Shown here: positions 9,876 through 18,557 of the stretch, piece by piece
Layout of the letters: every line of letters starts with the position of its first letter
Numbering within the stretch: the stretch's first letter is position 1
Origin: Streptomyces wuyuanensis
GTDB taxonomy: Bacteria; Actinomycetota; Actinomycetes; Streptomycetales; Streptomycetaceae
Length of the DNA stretch: 64,000 nucleotides
Reading direction: 5' to 3'
NCBI RefSeq assembly: GCF_900103455.1
Contig: NZ_FNHI01000002.1
Location: forward strand, 1 to 64,000
The notes under the pieces: generated by a model
What the model saw: the letters and a program-made list of their open reading frames with translations, nothing else
Told to the model about the DNA's origin: nothing
The model's database searches: none
Made by a program: the position numbers and the translations under genes

Positions 9876-10838
9876 ATGCGCACCGTCCGTACCTTCCGTA
9901 CCGCCGTGGCCGTCGCCGGAGCCCTCGGCGTCCTCTCCCTCACCGCCTGCGGCGCCGCCGAGACCGGCAAGAGCAACGAGGCCGGCGGCGACAAGACCGT
10001 CAAGCTGACCGTTCCGTCCTGGGTCGGCGCCCAGGCGAACGTCGCCGTGGCCAAGCACATCCTCGAGAAGGAGCTCGGCTACAAGGTCAAGACCCAGCAG
10101 ATGGGGGAGGTCCTGGCCTGGGACGCGCTCTCCAAGGGCGACATCGACGGCATCCTCGAGGACTGGGGCCACCCCAAGGAGGAGAAGCAGTACGTCGAGA
10201 CGAAGAAGACCGTCGTCAAGGGCGGCGACCTCGGCGTCACCGGGCACATCGGCTGGTACGTGCCGAAGTACTTCGCCGACAAGCACCCCGACGTGACGGA
10301 CTGGAAGAACCTCAACAAGTACGCCGAGGAGTTCAGGACCGCGGAGAGCGGGGACAAGGGCGAACTGCTGGAGGGTTCGCCCGACTACGTCACCAACGAC
10401 GACGCCATCATCGCCAATCTGAAGCTGAACCTGAAGACCAACTACGCGGGCTCCGAGGCCGCGCAGATCACGGCCATCAAGAAGTACGCCAAGGAGAAGA
10501 AGCCCTTCCTGACGTACTGGTGGACCCCGCAGTGGCTGAACGCCCAGGTGGACATGGTCGAGATCAAGCTGCCGGAGTACAAGGAGGGCTGCGACGCCGA
10601 CCCGAAGAAGGTCGCCTGCGCCTACCCCCACACGCCGCTGCAGAAGTTCTTCAACGCGGACTTCGCGAAGGAGGGCGGCGAGGCCGCCGAGTTCCTGAAG
10701 AACTTCAAGTGGACGACCGAGCAGCAGAACGAGGTCGCACTGATGATCGCCGGCGAGAAGATGTCGCCGGAGGCCGCGGCCGAGAAGTGGGTGAAGGAGA
10801 ACGAGGCGACCTGGAAGGCGTGGCTCCCCAAGAAGTGA
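9876..10838 (+). CDS. Glycine betaine/proline-type ABC transporter substrate-binding lipoprotein
   Basis: This 320-residue OpuAC/ProX-family protein captures osmolyte outside the membrane and delivers it to the fused permease. The signal peptide ends in the lipobox LTAC (Cys about residue 26), so it is predicted to be lipid anchored. Tryptophan-rich ligand regions typical of the family are visible (LTVPSWVGAQANVAV, FLTYWWTPQWLNA), matching the aromatic cage that holds trimethylammonium groups. The ATG follows ACAGGAG by five bases. It is 32 bases after the permease and closes the operon before a strong terminator. Confidence 0.93.
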   Translation: MRTVRTFRTAVAVAGALGVLSLTACGAAETGKSNEAGGDKTVKLTVPSWVGAQANVAVAKHILEKELGYKVKTQQMGEVLAWDALSKGDIDGILEDWGHPKEEKQYVETKKTVVKGGDLGVTGHIGWYVPKYFADKHPDVTDWKNLNKYAEEFRTAESGDKGELLEGSPDYVTNDDAIIANLKLNLKTNYAGSEAAQITAIKKYAKEKKPFLTYWWTPQWLNAQVDMVEIKLPEYKEGCDADPKKVACAYPHTPLQKFFNADFAKEGGEAAEFLKNFKWTTEQQNEVALMIAGEKMSPEAAAEKWVKENEATWKAWLPKK

Positions 10839-10874
10839 CGTAGGGCTGACGGGCCTCCGGGGCCCGTCGGCCCC

Positions 10875-10937
10875 TGCCCGGGCGCGGTGCGCGACCCCTG
10901 TGCGTCAGGGCCGCGCCCCGCGCCCGGGCACTTTTTT
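10875..10937 (+). terminator. Intrinsic terminator of the betaine operon
   Basis: A perfect 13-base-pair stem, TGCCCGGGCGCGG at 10875-10887 with its complement at 10918-10930, is followed at once by CTTTTTT (10931-10937). This is the best canonical terminator in the window. Confidence 0.92.
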
Positions 10938-11137
10938 GGGCGCCGGGTGTCGCGCACGTACGGACCGGGTGCGTCGCGGGGCCACGGGGCGCCGGTCCCG
11001 GCGTCGTTCGCGCCGGGCCCCGCCCCGGTCCCGGGGCCCGGGTCAGCGGTGCGGGTCGGCGCGGCCGCCGGCTCCGCACGCCCCGGCCGGCGGCTGCCGC
11101 CGAGGCGGTGGTGCCCGCCGGACCGGTGCGCCCGCGG

Positions 11138-11857
11138 TCAGCCGCGCAGCCTCGTCGACCACTCGCGGAGCGCGTCGAGCGTGTGCAGCAGGAGGCCGGG
11201 GCCGAAGGTGACACGGGTGACGCCGAGGCGGCCCAGGGCAGGTGCGCCCGGTGCGCCGGGGGACGCCACGGCGTTGATCGGCCCCGTGATCTCCCGGCGC
11301 AGTCGCGGCAGCGCGTCCATGGGAGCGCCGATCGGGTAGACGCAGTCGGCACCGGCCGCGACGTACAGCCGCGCCCGCTCGATCGCGGCAGCGCCGGGGT
11401 CGGACACCCCGAGCAGGAACGTGTCGACGCGCGCGTTGACGAACAGTGCGTCGCCCGCCTCCGCGCGGATCTCCGCCAGCCGGTCCGCCTGGCGCAGTGG
11501 CTCCACGAGCGCCTCGCCGGGATCGGAGTCCTCCAGGTTGATCCCGACCGCGCCGGTCTCCAGGACGCGGGCCACGAGTTCCCCGGCCGGCAGGCCGTAG
11601 CCCGCCTCAACGTCCGCGGAGACCGGGACGTCCACGGACCGGACGATCCGGGCGACCGCCGCGAACATCTCGTCCGCCGGCGTCCCTCCGTCCTCGTATC
11701 CGAGCGAAGCCGCCACGGCCGCGCTCGGCGTGGCCAGCGCCGGGAAGCCGGCGTCGGCGAATACCCGAGCGCTGACCGCGTCCCACGGTCCGGGCAGGAC
11801 CAGCGGGTCCTCGGGTGCCCGGCCGTGGTGCAGATCGCGGAAGTCCGCCGCGGACAC
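11138..11857 (-). CDS. Isocitrate lyase/PEP mutase superfamily protein
   Basis: This protein of about 239 residues has the PEP mutase/isocitrate lyase barrel. It carries PGPWDAVSARVFADAGFPAL at the start, the metal-ligand region VPVSADVEAGYG, GINLEDSD, and FVNARVDTFL. The canonical lyase KKCGH motif is not seen, so it belongs to the uncharacterised PEP-mutase-like branch that usually acts on short 2-oxo or oxalacetate-type acids; the substrate is unknown. The start is a GTG at 11857 with GAGGG just before it, nine bases after the stop of the upstream AhpD-like gene, so the two are probably co-translated. Confidence 0.85.
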   Translation of the reverse strand: MSAADFRDLHHGRAPEDPLVLPGPWDAVSARVFADAGFPALATPSAAVAASLGYEDGGTPADEMFAAVARIVRSVDVPVSADVEAGYGLPAGELVARVLETGAVGINLEDSDPGEALVEPLRQADRLAEIRAEAGDALFVNARVDTFLLGVSDPGAAAIERARLYVAAGADCVYPIGAPMDALPRLRREITGPINAVASPGAPGAPALGRLGVTRVTFGPGLLLHTLDALREWSTRLRG

Positions 11858-11865
11858 CGCGGCCC

Positions 11866-12363
11866 TCAGTGCTTGGACTGGCCGGGCGTGTAGTGGCCGG
11901 GCACCATCCGCGTCGCCACGCCGAAGCGGTTCCACGTGTTGATGACGGCGATCGCCGCGATCAGCTGGGCCAGCTCCGCCTCCTCGAAGTGCTTCGCGGC
12001 CTTCTCGTAGACCTCGTCCGGGACGAACCCGTCCGTCAGTACCGTCACGGCGTCCGTCAGCTCGATCGCCGCGATCTCCCTGGCCGTGTAGAAGTGCTGC
12101 GACTCCTCCCAGGCGCCGAGCTGGATGATCCGGTCCACCGACTCGCCGGCCGCCAGGGCGTCCTTGGTGTGCATGTCGAGGCAGAAGGCGCAGTGGTTGA
12201 GCTGGGAGGCGCGGATCTTCACCAGCTCCAGCAGCGTGGGATCGACCCCCTGCCGGGCGGCCGCGTCCAGCTTGACCATCGCCTTGTACACCTCGGGAGC
12301 GTGCTTGGCCCACTGCATGCGCGGGCTGTGCTCGTGGTTCAGGTCGTTCTCGGTCTCAGGCAT
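11866..12363 (-). CDS. Carboxymuconolactone decarboxylase/AhpD-like protein
   Basis: This 165-residue protein belongs to the AhpD-like all-helical family. The CxxC redox pair HCAFCLDMHTKDA is present near residues 57-69, which is the alkylhydroperoxidase core with its proton-relay histidine. Such proteins reduce peroxides or act as small disulfide oxidoreductases. I chose the ATG at 12363; an in-frame ATG at 12384 would add seven residues, and neither has a strong ribosome binding site. It is divergent from the MocR regulator at 12411 with only 47 bases between, and is probably its target. Confidence 0.87.
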   Translation of the reverse strand: MPETENDLNHEHSPRMQWAKHAPEVYKAMVKLDAAARQGVDPTLLELVKIRASQLNHCAFCLDMHTKDALAAGESVDRIIQLGAWEESQHFYTAREIAAIELTDAVTVLTDGFVPDEVYEKAAKHFEEAELAQLIAAIAVINTWNRFGVATRMVPGHYTPGQSKH

Positions 12364-12410
12364 GACATCGACCGTACTCCGCACATGGCACAGCGCTATG
12401 GTCCATTTAC

Positions 12411-13847
12411 ATGACGAATGACTGGGCCACTTTTCGATCCGGCGCCGGCGCCGACCTCCACGTCGAACTGCGCGGCACCGGCCTGCGGACCGGGCTGATG
12501 GACGCGCTGCGGGACGCCGTCCGCAGCGGCAGGCTCGCTCCCGGGACCCGGCTGCCCTCCTCGCGTACGCTCGCCGTCGATCTCGGCATCGCCCGCAACA
12601 CCGTCGCCGACGCCTACGCCGAGCTCGTCGCCGAGGGGTGGCTCACCGCCCGGCAGGGCTCGGGCACCCGCGTCGCCCGGCGATCGCCCCCGCGCAGGCC
12701 GGCGCCCTCACCGCCGCGCCCCGGACCGGCACGGGGCCGCCCGGCGTACAGCCTGATGCCCGGGTCGCCGGACCTCGCGTCGTTCCCGCGCGCAGAGTGG
12801 CTCAGGGCGGCTCGTCGCGCGATCACCGACGCGCCGCACGAGGCCTTCGGATACGGCGATCCCCGCGGACGGACGGAACTGCGTACCGTCCTCGCCGACT
12901 ATCTGGCCCGGGCTCGTGGTGTGTACGCCGACCCGGACCGCATCGTGATCTGCTCGGGCTACGTCCACGGGCTGATGCTGCTCGCCTCGGTGCTGCGGGC
13001 CGGAGCGCCGTCGGCCGGGCTCAGGGGCCGGGTACGGGAGGTGGCGGTCGAGGCGTACGGGCTCGACGCGCACTGGAGGCGGCTGACGGACGCCGGCCTG
13101 CGGCTGTCCGCACTGCGCTTCGACGAGCGAGGCACCCGCACCGGCGATCTCGCCTCCCTCAAGGGTGCGGGCGCGGTGCTGCTGACGCCCGCGCACCAGT
13201 TCCCGATGGGCGTCGCCCTGCCCCCGGACCGGCGCACCGCCGCGGTCGACTGGGCCTGCGGCACGGGCGGGCTGATTCTGGAGGACGACTACGACGGGGA
13301 GTTCCGGTACGACCGCCAGCCCATCGGTGCGCTCCAGGGACTCGACCCCGAGCGGGTCGTCTACCTCGGCACGGCGAGCAAGTCCCTGGCCCCCGGGCTG
13401 CGGCTGGCGTGGATGGTCCTTCCGGAGGCGCTGGTGAACGAAGTCGTCGCTGCGAAGGGGGAGTCGGACTGGGCCTCGGGCACGCTGGACCAGCTGACCC
13501 TGGCCGAGTTCATCTCCTCCGGCGCCTACGACCGCCATGTGCGGGCCATGCGGCTGCGCTACCGGCGCCGCCGCGACCAGCTCGTCGAGGCGCTCGCGGA
13601 ACGCGCCCCGGACATCCGGGTGAGCGGGATCGCCGCCGGGATGCACGCGGTGCTGGAACTCCCGCCGGGTACCGAACGAGCGATCGTCCAGGCCGCGGCC
13701 TGGCAGGGCCTCGCCGTCTCCGGCCTCGGCCGATTCCACCACCCGTCCACCCCACCGGGTCCGGACGCCCTCGTCGTCGGCTACGGCACCCCTGCGGACA
13801 GCGCATGGTCGGGAGCGCTGGACGCCCTGTGCCGGGTCCTTCCCTGA
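12411..13847 (+). CDS. MocR/PdxR-type regulator (GntR DNA-binding domain fused to aminotransferase fold)
   Basis: This 478-residue protein has an N-terminal winged helix of the GntR family (residues about 20-85, with PSSRTLAVDLGIARNTVADA). It is joined to a type I aminotransferase domain that binds pyridoxal phosphate; the expected lysine is about K324 in GTASKSLAPGLR, and the aspartate region LEDDYDGEF is present. MocR proteins sense PLP or amino-acid adducts and control nearby genes. Its divergent position beside the AhpD-like/lyase pair, with a 47-base shared promoter, suggests it controls them. True PdxR proteins act on pdxST, which is not here, so the PdxR name is not used. Confidence 0.92.
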   Translation: MTNDWATFRSGAGADLHVELRGTGLRTGLMDALRDAVRSGRLAPGTRLPSSRTLAVDLGIARNTVADAYAELVAEGWLTARQGSGTRVARRSPPRRPAPSPPRPGPARGRPAYSLMPGSPDLASFPRAEWLRAARRAITDAPHEAFGYGDPRGRTELRTVLADYLARARGVYADPDRIVICSGYVHGLMLLASVLRAGAPSAGLRGRVREVAVEAYGLDAHWRRLTDAGLRLSALRFDERGTRTGDLASLKGAGAVLLTPAHQFPMGVALPPDRRTAAVDWACGTGGLILEDDYDGEFRYDRQPIGALQGLDPERVVYLGTASKSLAPGLRLAWMVLPEALVNEVVAAKGESDWASGTLDQLTLAEFISSGAYDRHVRAMRLRYRRRRDQLVEALAERAPDIRVSGIAAGMHAVLELPPGTERAIVQAAAWQGLAVSGLGRFHHPSTPPGPDALVVGYGTPADSAWSGALDALCRVLP

Positions 13848-13976
13848 GCCGGGGCACAGGCGCCCGCACCGGGTGGGGCGGGGCCGCCGGTCGTTGGGCG
13901 GCCGGGCGCCCGGCCGCGGCCGGTGAGCGGCTGGGCCGGACCGACGCGGGCCGCCGTCCGCCGTCAGCGTGGCGCC

Positions 13977-14006
13977 GTGAGCCGTGAGCCGTGAGCCGCG
14001 TGAGCC
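13977..14006. repeat. Tandem GTGAGCC heptamer repeats
   Basis: Three perfect GTGAGCC units run from 13977 to 13997, followed by CG and a further TGAGCC. They lie between the convergent MocR and exporter genes. Repeat slippage or a degenerate terminator are possible explanations; I see no coding role. Confidence 0.6.
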
Positions 14007-14043
14007 GGGACCGGCCCCGGTGTCCGGCCCGTGCCGGGGCCGC

Positions 14044-14928
14044 TCAGGGGCGGTTCCGGCCACCGGGTGGGGACCCGTCGGCGCCGATCGGCGAGGCCGG
14101 GGCCGGGACCTCGCCGAAGCGGGCCAGCGCCAGCGCCCCGGCCACCGAGACGGCGAAGCCGAGGACCGCGAGCCACGCCAGGCCCTCGCGGGTACGGTCG
14201 CCCAGCCAGACCACGCCCACGACCGCCGGGGCGATGGTCTCCGCGAGGACCATGCCCGCCGTGGCCGTGGTGACGGAGCCGTGCGCGAACGCCGAAGTGA
14301 GCAGCAGGAACGCCGCCGCACCACCCAGCAGCAGCGCGTACAGCGCCGGGTCGGTGAGGGAGGGCCGGTCCAGCAGCCGGACCGCCACCTCCGGCACCCC
14401 GAAACCGAGTCCCGCGCACACGCCCAGCACCAGCGCACGCGAGCGCCCGGGCAGCCGGCCCGCGGCCGCGCCGCCCAGCAGCACGGCGGCTGCCGTGCCG
14501 AGCAGCGCCCACTCCAGCCACGGCGGGGCGGTCGCCCTGCCTTCCGGCCCCGAGGCGAAGCCCAGCATCGCCAGGCCCGCGCAGACCACCGCGACGGCCC
14601 CCCACTCCGTCCGGCTCAGCCGCACCGCCAGCACGCGCGTGGCGAGCACCGCCGTGACGGCCAGGCTCGCCGCCAGCGCCGCGCCGACCGCGTAGATGGG
14701 AATCAGCCGCAGCGCCACGACCTGGAGCAAGAACCCCGCCCCGTCGAGGGCGAGCCCGAGCAGGTAGCGCCACTGGCGCACGGCGCGTACGAACAGCGCG
14801 GCGTCCACCCCCGGGCGCGATGCGCCCTCGCCCTGCCCGGCGGCCGCCCGTGCCGCGACGGCCTGGAAGACGGTGGCCGTGCCGTAGCAGACCGACGCAC
14901 TCAGCGCACAGAGCATCCCAAAGATCAC
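14044..14928 (-). CDS. EamA/DMT-family membrane transporter
   Basis: This 294-residue integral membrane protein begins MIFGMLCALSASVCYGTATV and contains about ten hydrophobic segments arranged as two repeats of the drug/metabolite transporter fold. The signature glycine and glutamate-rich segment FGVPEVAVRLLD and the second-half GMVLAETIAPAVVGVVWLGD are clear. Members export metabolites or small cations; the substrate cannot be told. It is a single gene, convergent with the MocR gene on its left. Confidence 0.87.
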   Translation of the reverse strand: MIFGMLCALSASVCYGTATVFQAVAARAAAGQGEGASRPGVDAALFVRAVRQWRYLLGLALDGAGFLLQVVALRLIPIYAVGAALAASLAVTAVLATRVLAVRLSRTEWGAVAVVCAGLAMLGFASGPEGRATAPPWLEWALLGTAAAVLLGGAAAGRLPGRSRALVLGVCAGLGFGVPEVAVRLLDRPSLTDPALYALLLGGAAAFLLLTSAFAHGSVTTATAGMVLAETIAPAVVGVVWLGDRTREGLAWLAVLGFAVSVAGALALARFGEVPAPASPIGADGSPPGGRNRP

Positions 14929-15039
14929 AAAACGACTCTAGACGGGGAGGGTTCGCGGACCGGGTTGCGGACATCGGCAGGCGCCATCCGTTGATCCTGC
15001 GTGGGTTTCCCCCCGGCCTGAGCCGGGGAGGGAAACACA

Positions 15040-15266
15040 TCCTTGGCCCGGCGACAAGACGCCGGCCCCGAAGCCGGACCCGGACCAGCCGGGCAGCTTC
15101 CTGCCCAACCGGCCGCCGTGAAGGCCGGGCTGAACCGCTCGATCGCTGATGCCGGATGGGCGGTGTTCCTCCATGTCCTCACCGCCAAGGGAGAATGCGC
15201 CGGACGGGAAGTGCTGCCGCACCGGCATAGCGAGAAGCCCCCTCATGCATGAGGGAGAGGAGTCAC
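15040..15266 (+). pseudogene. tnpB: TnpB ghost of an IS605/IS1341-type element
   Basis: Two reading frames carry consecutive pieces of a TnpB C-terminal region. The first, about 15049-15117, reads DKTPAPKPDPDQPGSFLPN. The second, 15118-15219, reads VKAGLNRSIADAGWAVFLHV and then LTAKGECAGREVLP. The KAGLNRSI..AGW segment is the conserved block of the TnpB RuvC region just before the zinc ribbon. A frameshift joins the pieces, and the zinc ribbon CPxCG and everything before are gone, so this is a dead gene. A second hairpin-like end (GGTTTCCCCCCGG ... GGGAAAC, 15005-15037) lies just upstream and may be another element end. Confidence 0.75.
15234..15266 (+). ncRNA. Right-end hairpin of TnpB element (3' omega-RNA scaffold remnant)
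   Basis: GAAGCCCC, then the perfect 16-base palindrome CCCTCATGCATGAGGG at 15240-15255, then AGAGGAGTCAC. This layout (GAAGCCCCC, hairpin, GGAG, GTCAC) is what I know from right ends of actinobacterial IS605-type TnpB elements, where the RNA scaffold ends and guide sequence begins. The would-be guide starts at 15267 with CTAGTCTGTCC. The assignment rests on this pattern and the adjoining TnpB fragment. Confidence 0.6.
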
Positions 15267-15331
15267 CTAGTCTGTCCGGCGGCGGATCGACCGGCTGGAA
15301 GTGTCCGAACGCCGAGGGGGAGGCCCGAAGG

Positions 15332-15613
15332 ATGTCACGTCGCAGGCTGAGGTCGAGCACGGTCGTGCTCGGCGGTATGGGGGTGCTCGCGGCGGCGCTC
15401 ACATCGTGCGGTTCGGAGCCCGACAAGCGCTGTGTCGACCCGATCAACCGTGAGGTGCTGCCGAACTACGAGTGCGACGACGACAACGGCACCAGGAACG
15501 GCACCTACTACTACGGCGGCAGCAAGTCCGGCGGCAAGATGTCGGGCGGCAGCTTCGACAAGGCCGCGGTGGAGCGCGGCGGCTTCGGCTGCTCCGGTTC
15601 CGGCGGCGGCTGA
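15332..15613 (+). CDS. Small secreted lipoprotein of unknown function
   Basis: This 93-residue protein starts with an arginine-rich signal peptide and a lipobox LTSC (Cys about residue 28), then a short mature part rich in glycine, serine and tyrosine (NGTYYYGGSKSGGKMSGGSF) with two or three extra cysteines. The ATG at 15332 has GGGGGAGG ahead of it. Its stop is 13 bases before the ATP-grasp gene, so the pair forms an operon. I have seen the same pairing in other Streptomyces; neither partner has a proven function that I know of. Confidence 0.8.
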   Translation: MSRRRLRSSTVVLGGMGVLAAALTSCGSEPDKRCVDPINREVLPNYECDDDNGTRNGTYYYGGSKSGGKMSGGSFDKAAVERGGFGCSGSGGG

Positions 15614-15626
15614 GCGGCCCGGCGGC

Positions 15627-16835
15627 ATGAAGCGGCACACCATCGAACCCCGCCCCGGCTGGCAGCAGATCGTCGAGGAGCAGGGTCTCGTCTATCCCCT
15701 CACCCGCCACCCGGACGGTTCCCTGCGGCCGTACTGGGACGAGAGCGCCTACTACGAGTTCTCGCTGCCCGAGGTCGAGGCGCTGGAGGAGGTCGTCGAG
15801 GAACTGCACGCCATGTGCCTCGCCGCCGCGGCCCACATCGTGGAGCACGACCGCTTCGGGGACCTCGGCATCACCGACCCCCGGCTGGCGCGCCTCGTCG
15901 CCCAGTCCTGGCAGCGGCGCGCGGAACTTCCCTCCCTGTACGGCCGGTTCGACCTGCGCTACGACGGCGCCGGACCGGCCAAGATGCTGGAGTACAACGC
16001 CGACACCCCCACCTCGCTGGTGGAGGCGGCCAGCCCCCAGTGGTTCTGGATGGAGGACCGCTTCCCCGGCGCCGACCAGTGGAACTCGCTGCACGAGCGC
16101 CTGGTCGACGCATGGCGGCGTCAGGCCCCGCTGCTGCCGCCCGGTCCGCTGCACTTCGTGCACTCCGACGGCGACGAACTGGGCGAGGACCTGATGACGG
16201 TCGCGTATCTGCGCGAGACCGCTCAGCAGGCCGGGCTGGCCACCGAGGCGTTGTCCGTGGAACGGATCGGCTGGGACAGGCTGTCGGGCCGTTTCGTGGA
16301 CGAACGGCTCCGGTTCATCCGCAGCTGCTTCAAGCTGTACCCGTGGGAGTGGCTGACCACGGACGGTTTCGGCCCGTACGTCCTGGACACCCTGGACAAC
16401 GGCGGAGGCACCGGCAGCACTTGCTGGATCGAACCCGCGTGGAAGATGCTGCTCTCCAACAAGGCGCTGCTCGCGGTGCTGTGGGAGCTCTACCCCGGGC
16501 ACCCGAATCTGCTGCCCGCCTATCTCGACGGCCCGCGCGAACTCGCAGCCTCCACCGGCTGGGTCGCCAAACCGCTCCTGGGGCGCGAGGGCTCGGGCAT
16601 CACGGTCCATGAGCCGGGGACGGCTCCCCAGGTGCGTGACGAGCCGTGCTGCTACCAGGAGCTGGCGCCGCTCCCCGATCTGGTGGCGCCCGGCGGCGAT
16701 GGTTCCGGCGGCGGGAACCGGGTGGTGCTCGGCGCCTGGGTCGTCGAGAACGAGGCGGCCGGGCTGGGCATCCGCGAGTCCTCGGGACTGGTCACGGACG
16801 AGTACGCCCGCTTCCTGCCGCACGTGATCCTCTGA
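15627..16835 (+). CDS. Glutathionylspermidine synthase-like ATP-grasp ligase
   Basis: This 402-residue protein matches the synthetase domain of glutathionylspermidine synthase (GSP_synth). It carries RYDGAGPAKMLEYNADTPTS near residues 110-130 and the C-terminal block VAKPLLGREGSGITV, which forms the ATP-grasp site. Streptomyces use mycothiol rather than glutathione, so the literal reaction is unlikely; an amide bond between another carboxylate and an amine is the safer inference. There is no N-terminal amidase domain. It is coupled to the small lipoprotein upstream, hinting at a cell-envelope role. Confidence 0.85.
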   Translation: MKRHTIEPRPGWQQIVEEQGLVYPLTRHPDGSLRPYWDESAYYEFSLPEVEALEEVVEELHAMCLAAAAHIVEHDRFGDLGITDPRLARLVAQSWQRRAELPSLYGRFDLRYDGAGPAKMLEYNADTPTSLVEAASPQWFWMEDRFPGADQWNSLHERLVDAWRRQAPLLPPGPLHFVHSDGDELGEDLMTVAYLRETAQQAGLATEALSVERIGWDRLSGRFVDERLRFIRSCFKLYPWEWLTTDGFGPYVLDTLDNGGGTGSTCWIEPAWKMLLSNKALLAVLWELYPGHPNLLPAYLDGPRELAASTGWVAKPLLGREGSGITVHEPGTAPQVRDEPCCYQELAPLPDLVAPGGDGSGGGNRVVLGAWVVENEAAGLGIRESSGLVTDEYARFLPHVIL

Positions 16836-17348
16836 GGGCCGCCGGTCCTCCACGGCCGCTTCTCTCCCCCCGGCCTGTTTCTCCGCAGGCCCGGTCCTCC
16901 GGCGGCCTGTTCCCCAGCGGCTGATCCCCTGACGGGCGGCTCCCCGTGAGAAGGCGCCGGCGGCGGCCGGTTCCCCCGACGCGCCGCCGTGAGACCGGCC
17001 GTTGGCCGCCCGGGTCCCGAGTCCGGCCCGAGTCCCGACTCCGGCGTGAGTCCGGCCCCAGCCCGGGCCGCGCGCCCTGCCGCCTCTGAGCCCGGGCCGT
17101 GAGTCCTGCATCTGAGCCCGGCCCGACTCGGCCCGGCCCGAGCCCGGCCCGACTCGGTGGCCCACCGGCCCCGGGCCGGCGGGTGGCAGTGACGCGTCCG
17201 CGCCGGCCGAGCGTGGCGGTGCCGGCCCGGCCGGTGCCGGCCCGGATCACCGCCCGTCGCTCACGGCCGGGTCATTCCGCGCCCTTCCGAACACCCCTCC
17301 CCGGCGCCCCTCCCGGATCGCGTTCCGGGCTCCGCTCCCGCGCGCCGC
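16836..17348. repeat. Gene-free, low-complexity GAGTCCGG/GAGCCCGG region
   Basis: These 513 bases between convergent genes hold no credible gene. From about 17000 to 17160 short words such as GAGTCCGGCCC, GAGCCCGGCCCG and CCCGACTCGGCCCG recur in both orientations, giving a degenerate repeat cluster. Convergent transcription ends here, so some of the inverted words may serve as terminators. Confidence 0.55.
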
Positions 17349-18557
17349 TCACTCGTCCGCCAGCACCGCGCGCAGTTGGTCGAGGCCCCAGTCGAGGTCC
17401 TCCTTGCTGATCACCAGCGGCGGCGCGATCCGGATCGTCGAGCCGTGGGTGTCCTTGACCAGGACGCCGCGGTCCATGAGCTTCTCGGAGATCTCGCGGC
17501 CCGTGCCGTGCGAGGCGGCGATGTCGACCCCGGCCCACAGCCCGCGTCCGCGCACCGCCTCCACCGCGCCACCGCCCACCAGCAGCCCGAGTTCGTGGTG
17601 CAGGTGGTCGCCCAGCTCGCTCGCCCGCTGCTGGAACTCGCCGGTCCGCAGCATCGCGACCACCTCCAGCGCCACCGCGCAGGCCAGTGGGTTGCCGCCG
17701 AACGTCGAGCCGTGCTCACCCGGCCGGTAGACCCCGAGCACCTCGGAGGAGGACACCACCGCCGACACCGGGACGACACCGCCCCCGAGGGCCTTGCCGA
17801 GGACGTACATGTCGGGTACGACGCCCTCGTGCTCGCAGGCGAAGGTGCGTCCCGTGCGGCCGAGGCCCGACTGGATCTCGTCGGCGATGAACAGCACGTT
17901 CCGCTCGCGGGTCAGCTGCCGCACCCCGGCGAGGTAGCCGGCCGGCGGCACCAGAACCCCGGCCTCGCCCTGGATCGGCTCCAGCAGCACCGCCACCGTG
18001 TTTGCGCTGCACGCGGCCTGCAGGGCCGTGAGATCGCCGTACGGCACGATCTCGAAACCCGGCGTGTACGGACCGAAGTCGGCCCGGGCCTCCGCGTCCG
18101 TGGAGAAGCTGACGATCGTCGTCGTACGGCCGTGGAAGTTGTTCGCCGCGACGACGATCTTGGCCTGGCCGGGCGGGACGCCCTTGACCTTGTAGCCCCA
18201 CTTGCGGGCGGTCTTCACGGCGGTCTCCACCGCTTCCGCCCCGGTGTTCATGGGCAGCACCATCTCCATGCCGCACAGCTCGGCGAGCTGGGTGCAGAAG
18301 TCGGCGAACCGGTCGTGGTGGAACGCCCGCGAAGTCAGCGTCACCCGCTCCAGCTGGGCCTTCGCGGCGTCGATCAGGCGCCGGTTGCCATGGCCGAAGT
18401 TGAGCGCCGAGTACCCGGCGAGCATGTCGAGGAAGCGGCGGCCCTCGACGTCCGTCATCCACGCGCCGTCGGCCGTCGCGACGACGACGGGCAGCGGGTG
18501 GTAGTTGTGGGCGCTGTGCGCCTCCGCGGAGGCGATGGCTCTCTCCGTTGCAGACAC
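17349..18557 (-). CDS. rocD: Ornithine aminotransferase
   Basis: This 402-residue class III PLP-dependent aminotransferase moves the delta-amino group of ornithine to 2-oxoglutarate, giving glutamate semialdehyde in arginine/ornithine catabolism. PMNTGAEAVETAVKTARKWG, NNFHGRTTTIVSFS, LFIADEIQSGLGRTG (with the PLP-binding aspartate) and VLGKALGGG (with the Schiff-base lysine) match the OAT subgroup well. The start is taken at a GTG at 18557 with GGAGA seven bases upstream. It is divergent from glyA. Confidence 0.92.
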   Translation of the reverse strand: MSATERAIASAEAHSAHNYHPLPVVVATADGAWMTDVEGRRFLDMLAGYSALNFGHGNRRLIDAAKAQLERVTLTSRAFHHDRFADFCTQLAELCGMEMVLPMNTGAEAVETAVKTARKWGYKVKGVPPGQAKIVVAANNFHGRTTTIVSFSTDAEARADFGPYTPGFEIVPYGDLTALQAACSANTVAVLLEPIQGEAGVLVPPAGYLAGVRQLTRERNVLFIADEIQSGLGRTGRTFACEHEGVVPDMYVLGKALGGGVVPVSAVVSSSEVLGVYRPGEHGSTFGGNPLACAVALEVVAMLRTGEFQQRASELGDHLHHELGLLVGGGAVEAVRGRGLWAGVDIAASHGTGREISEKLMDRGVLVKDTHGSTIRIAPPLVISKEDLDWGLDQLRAVLADE

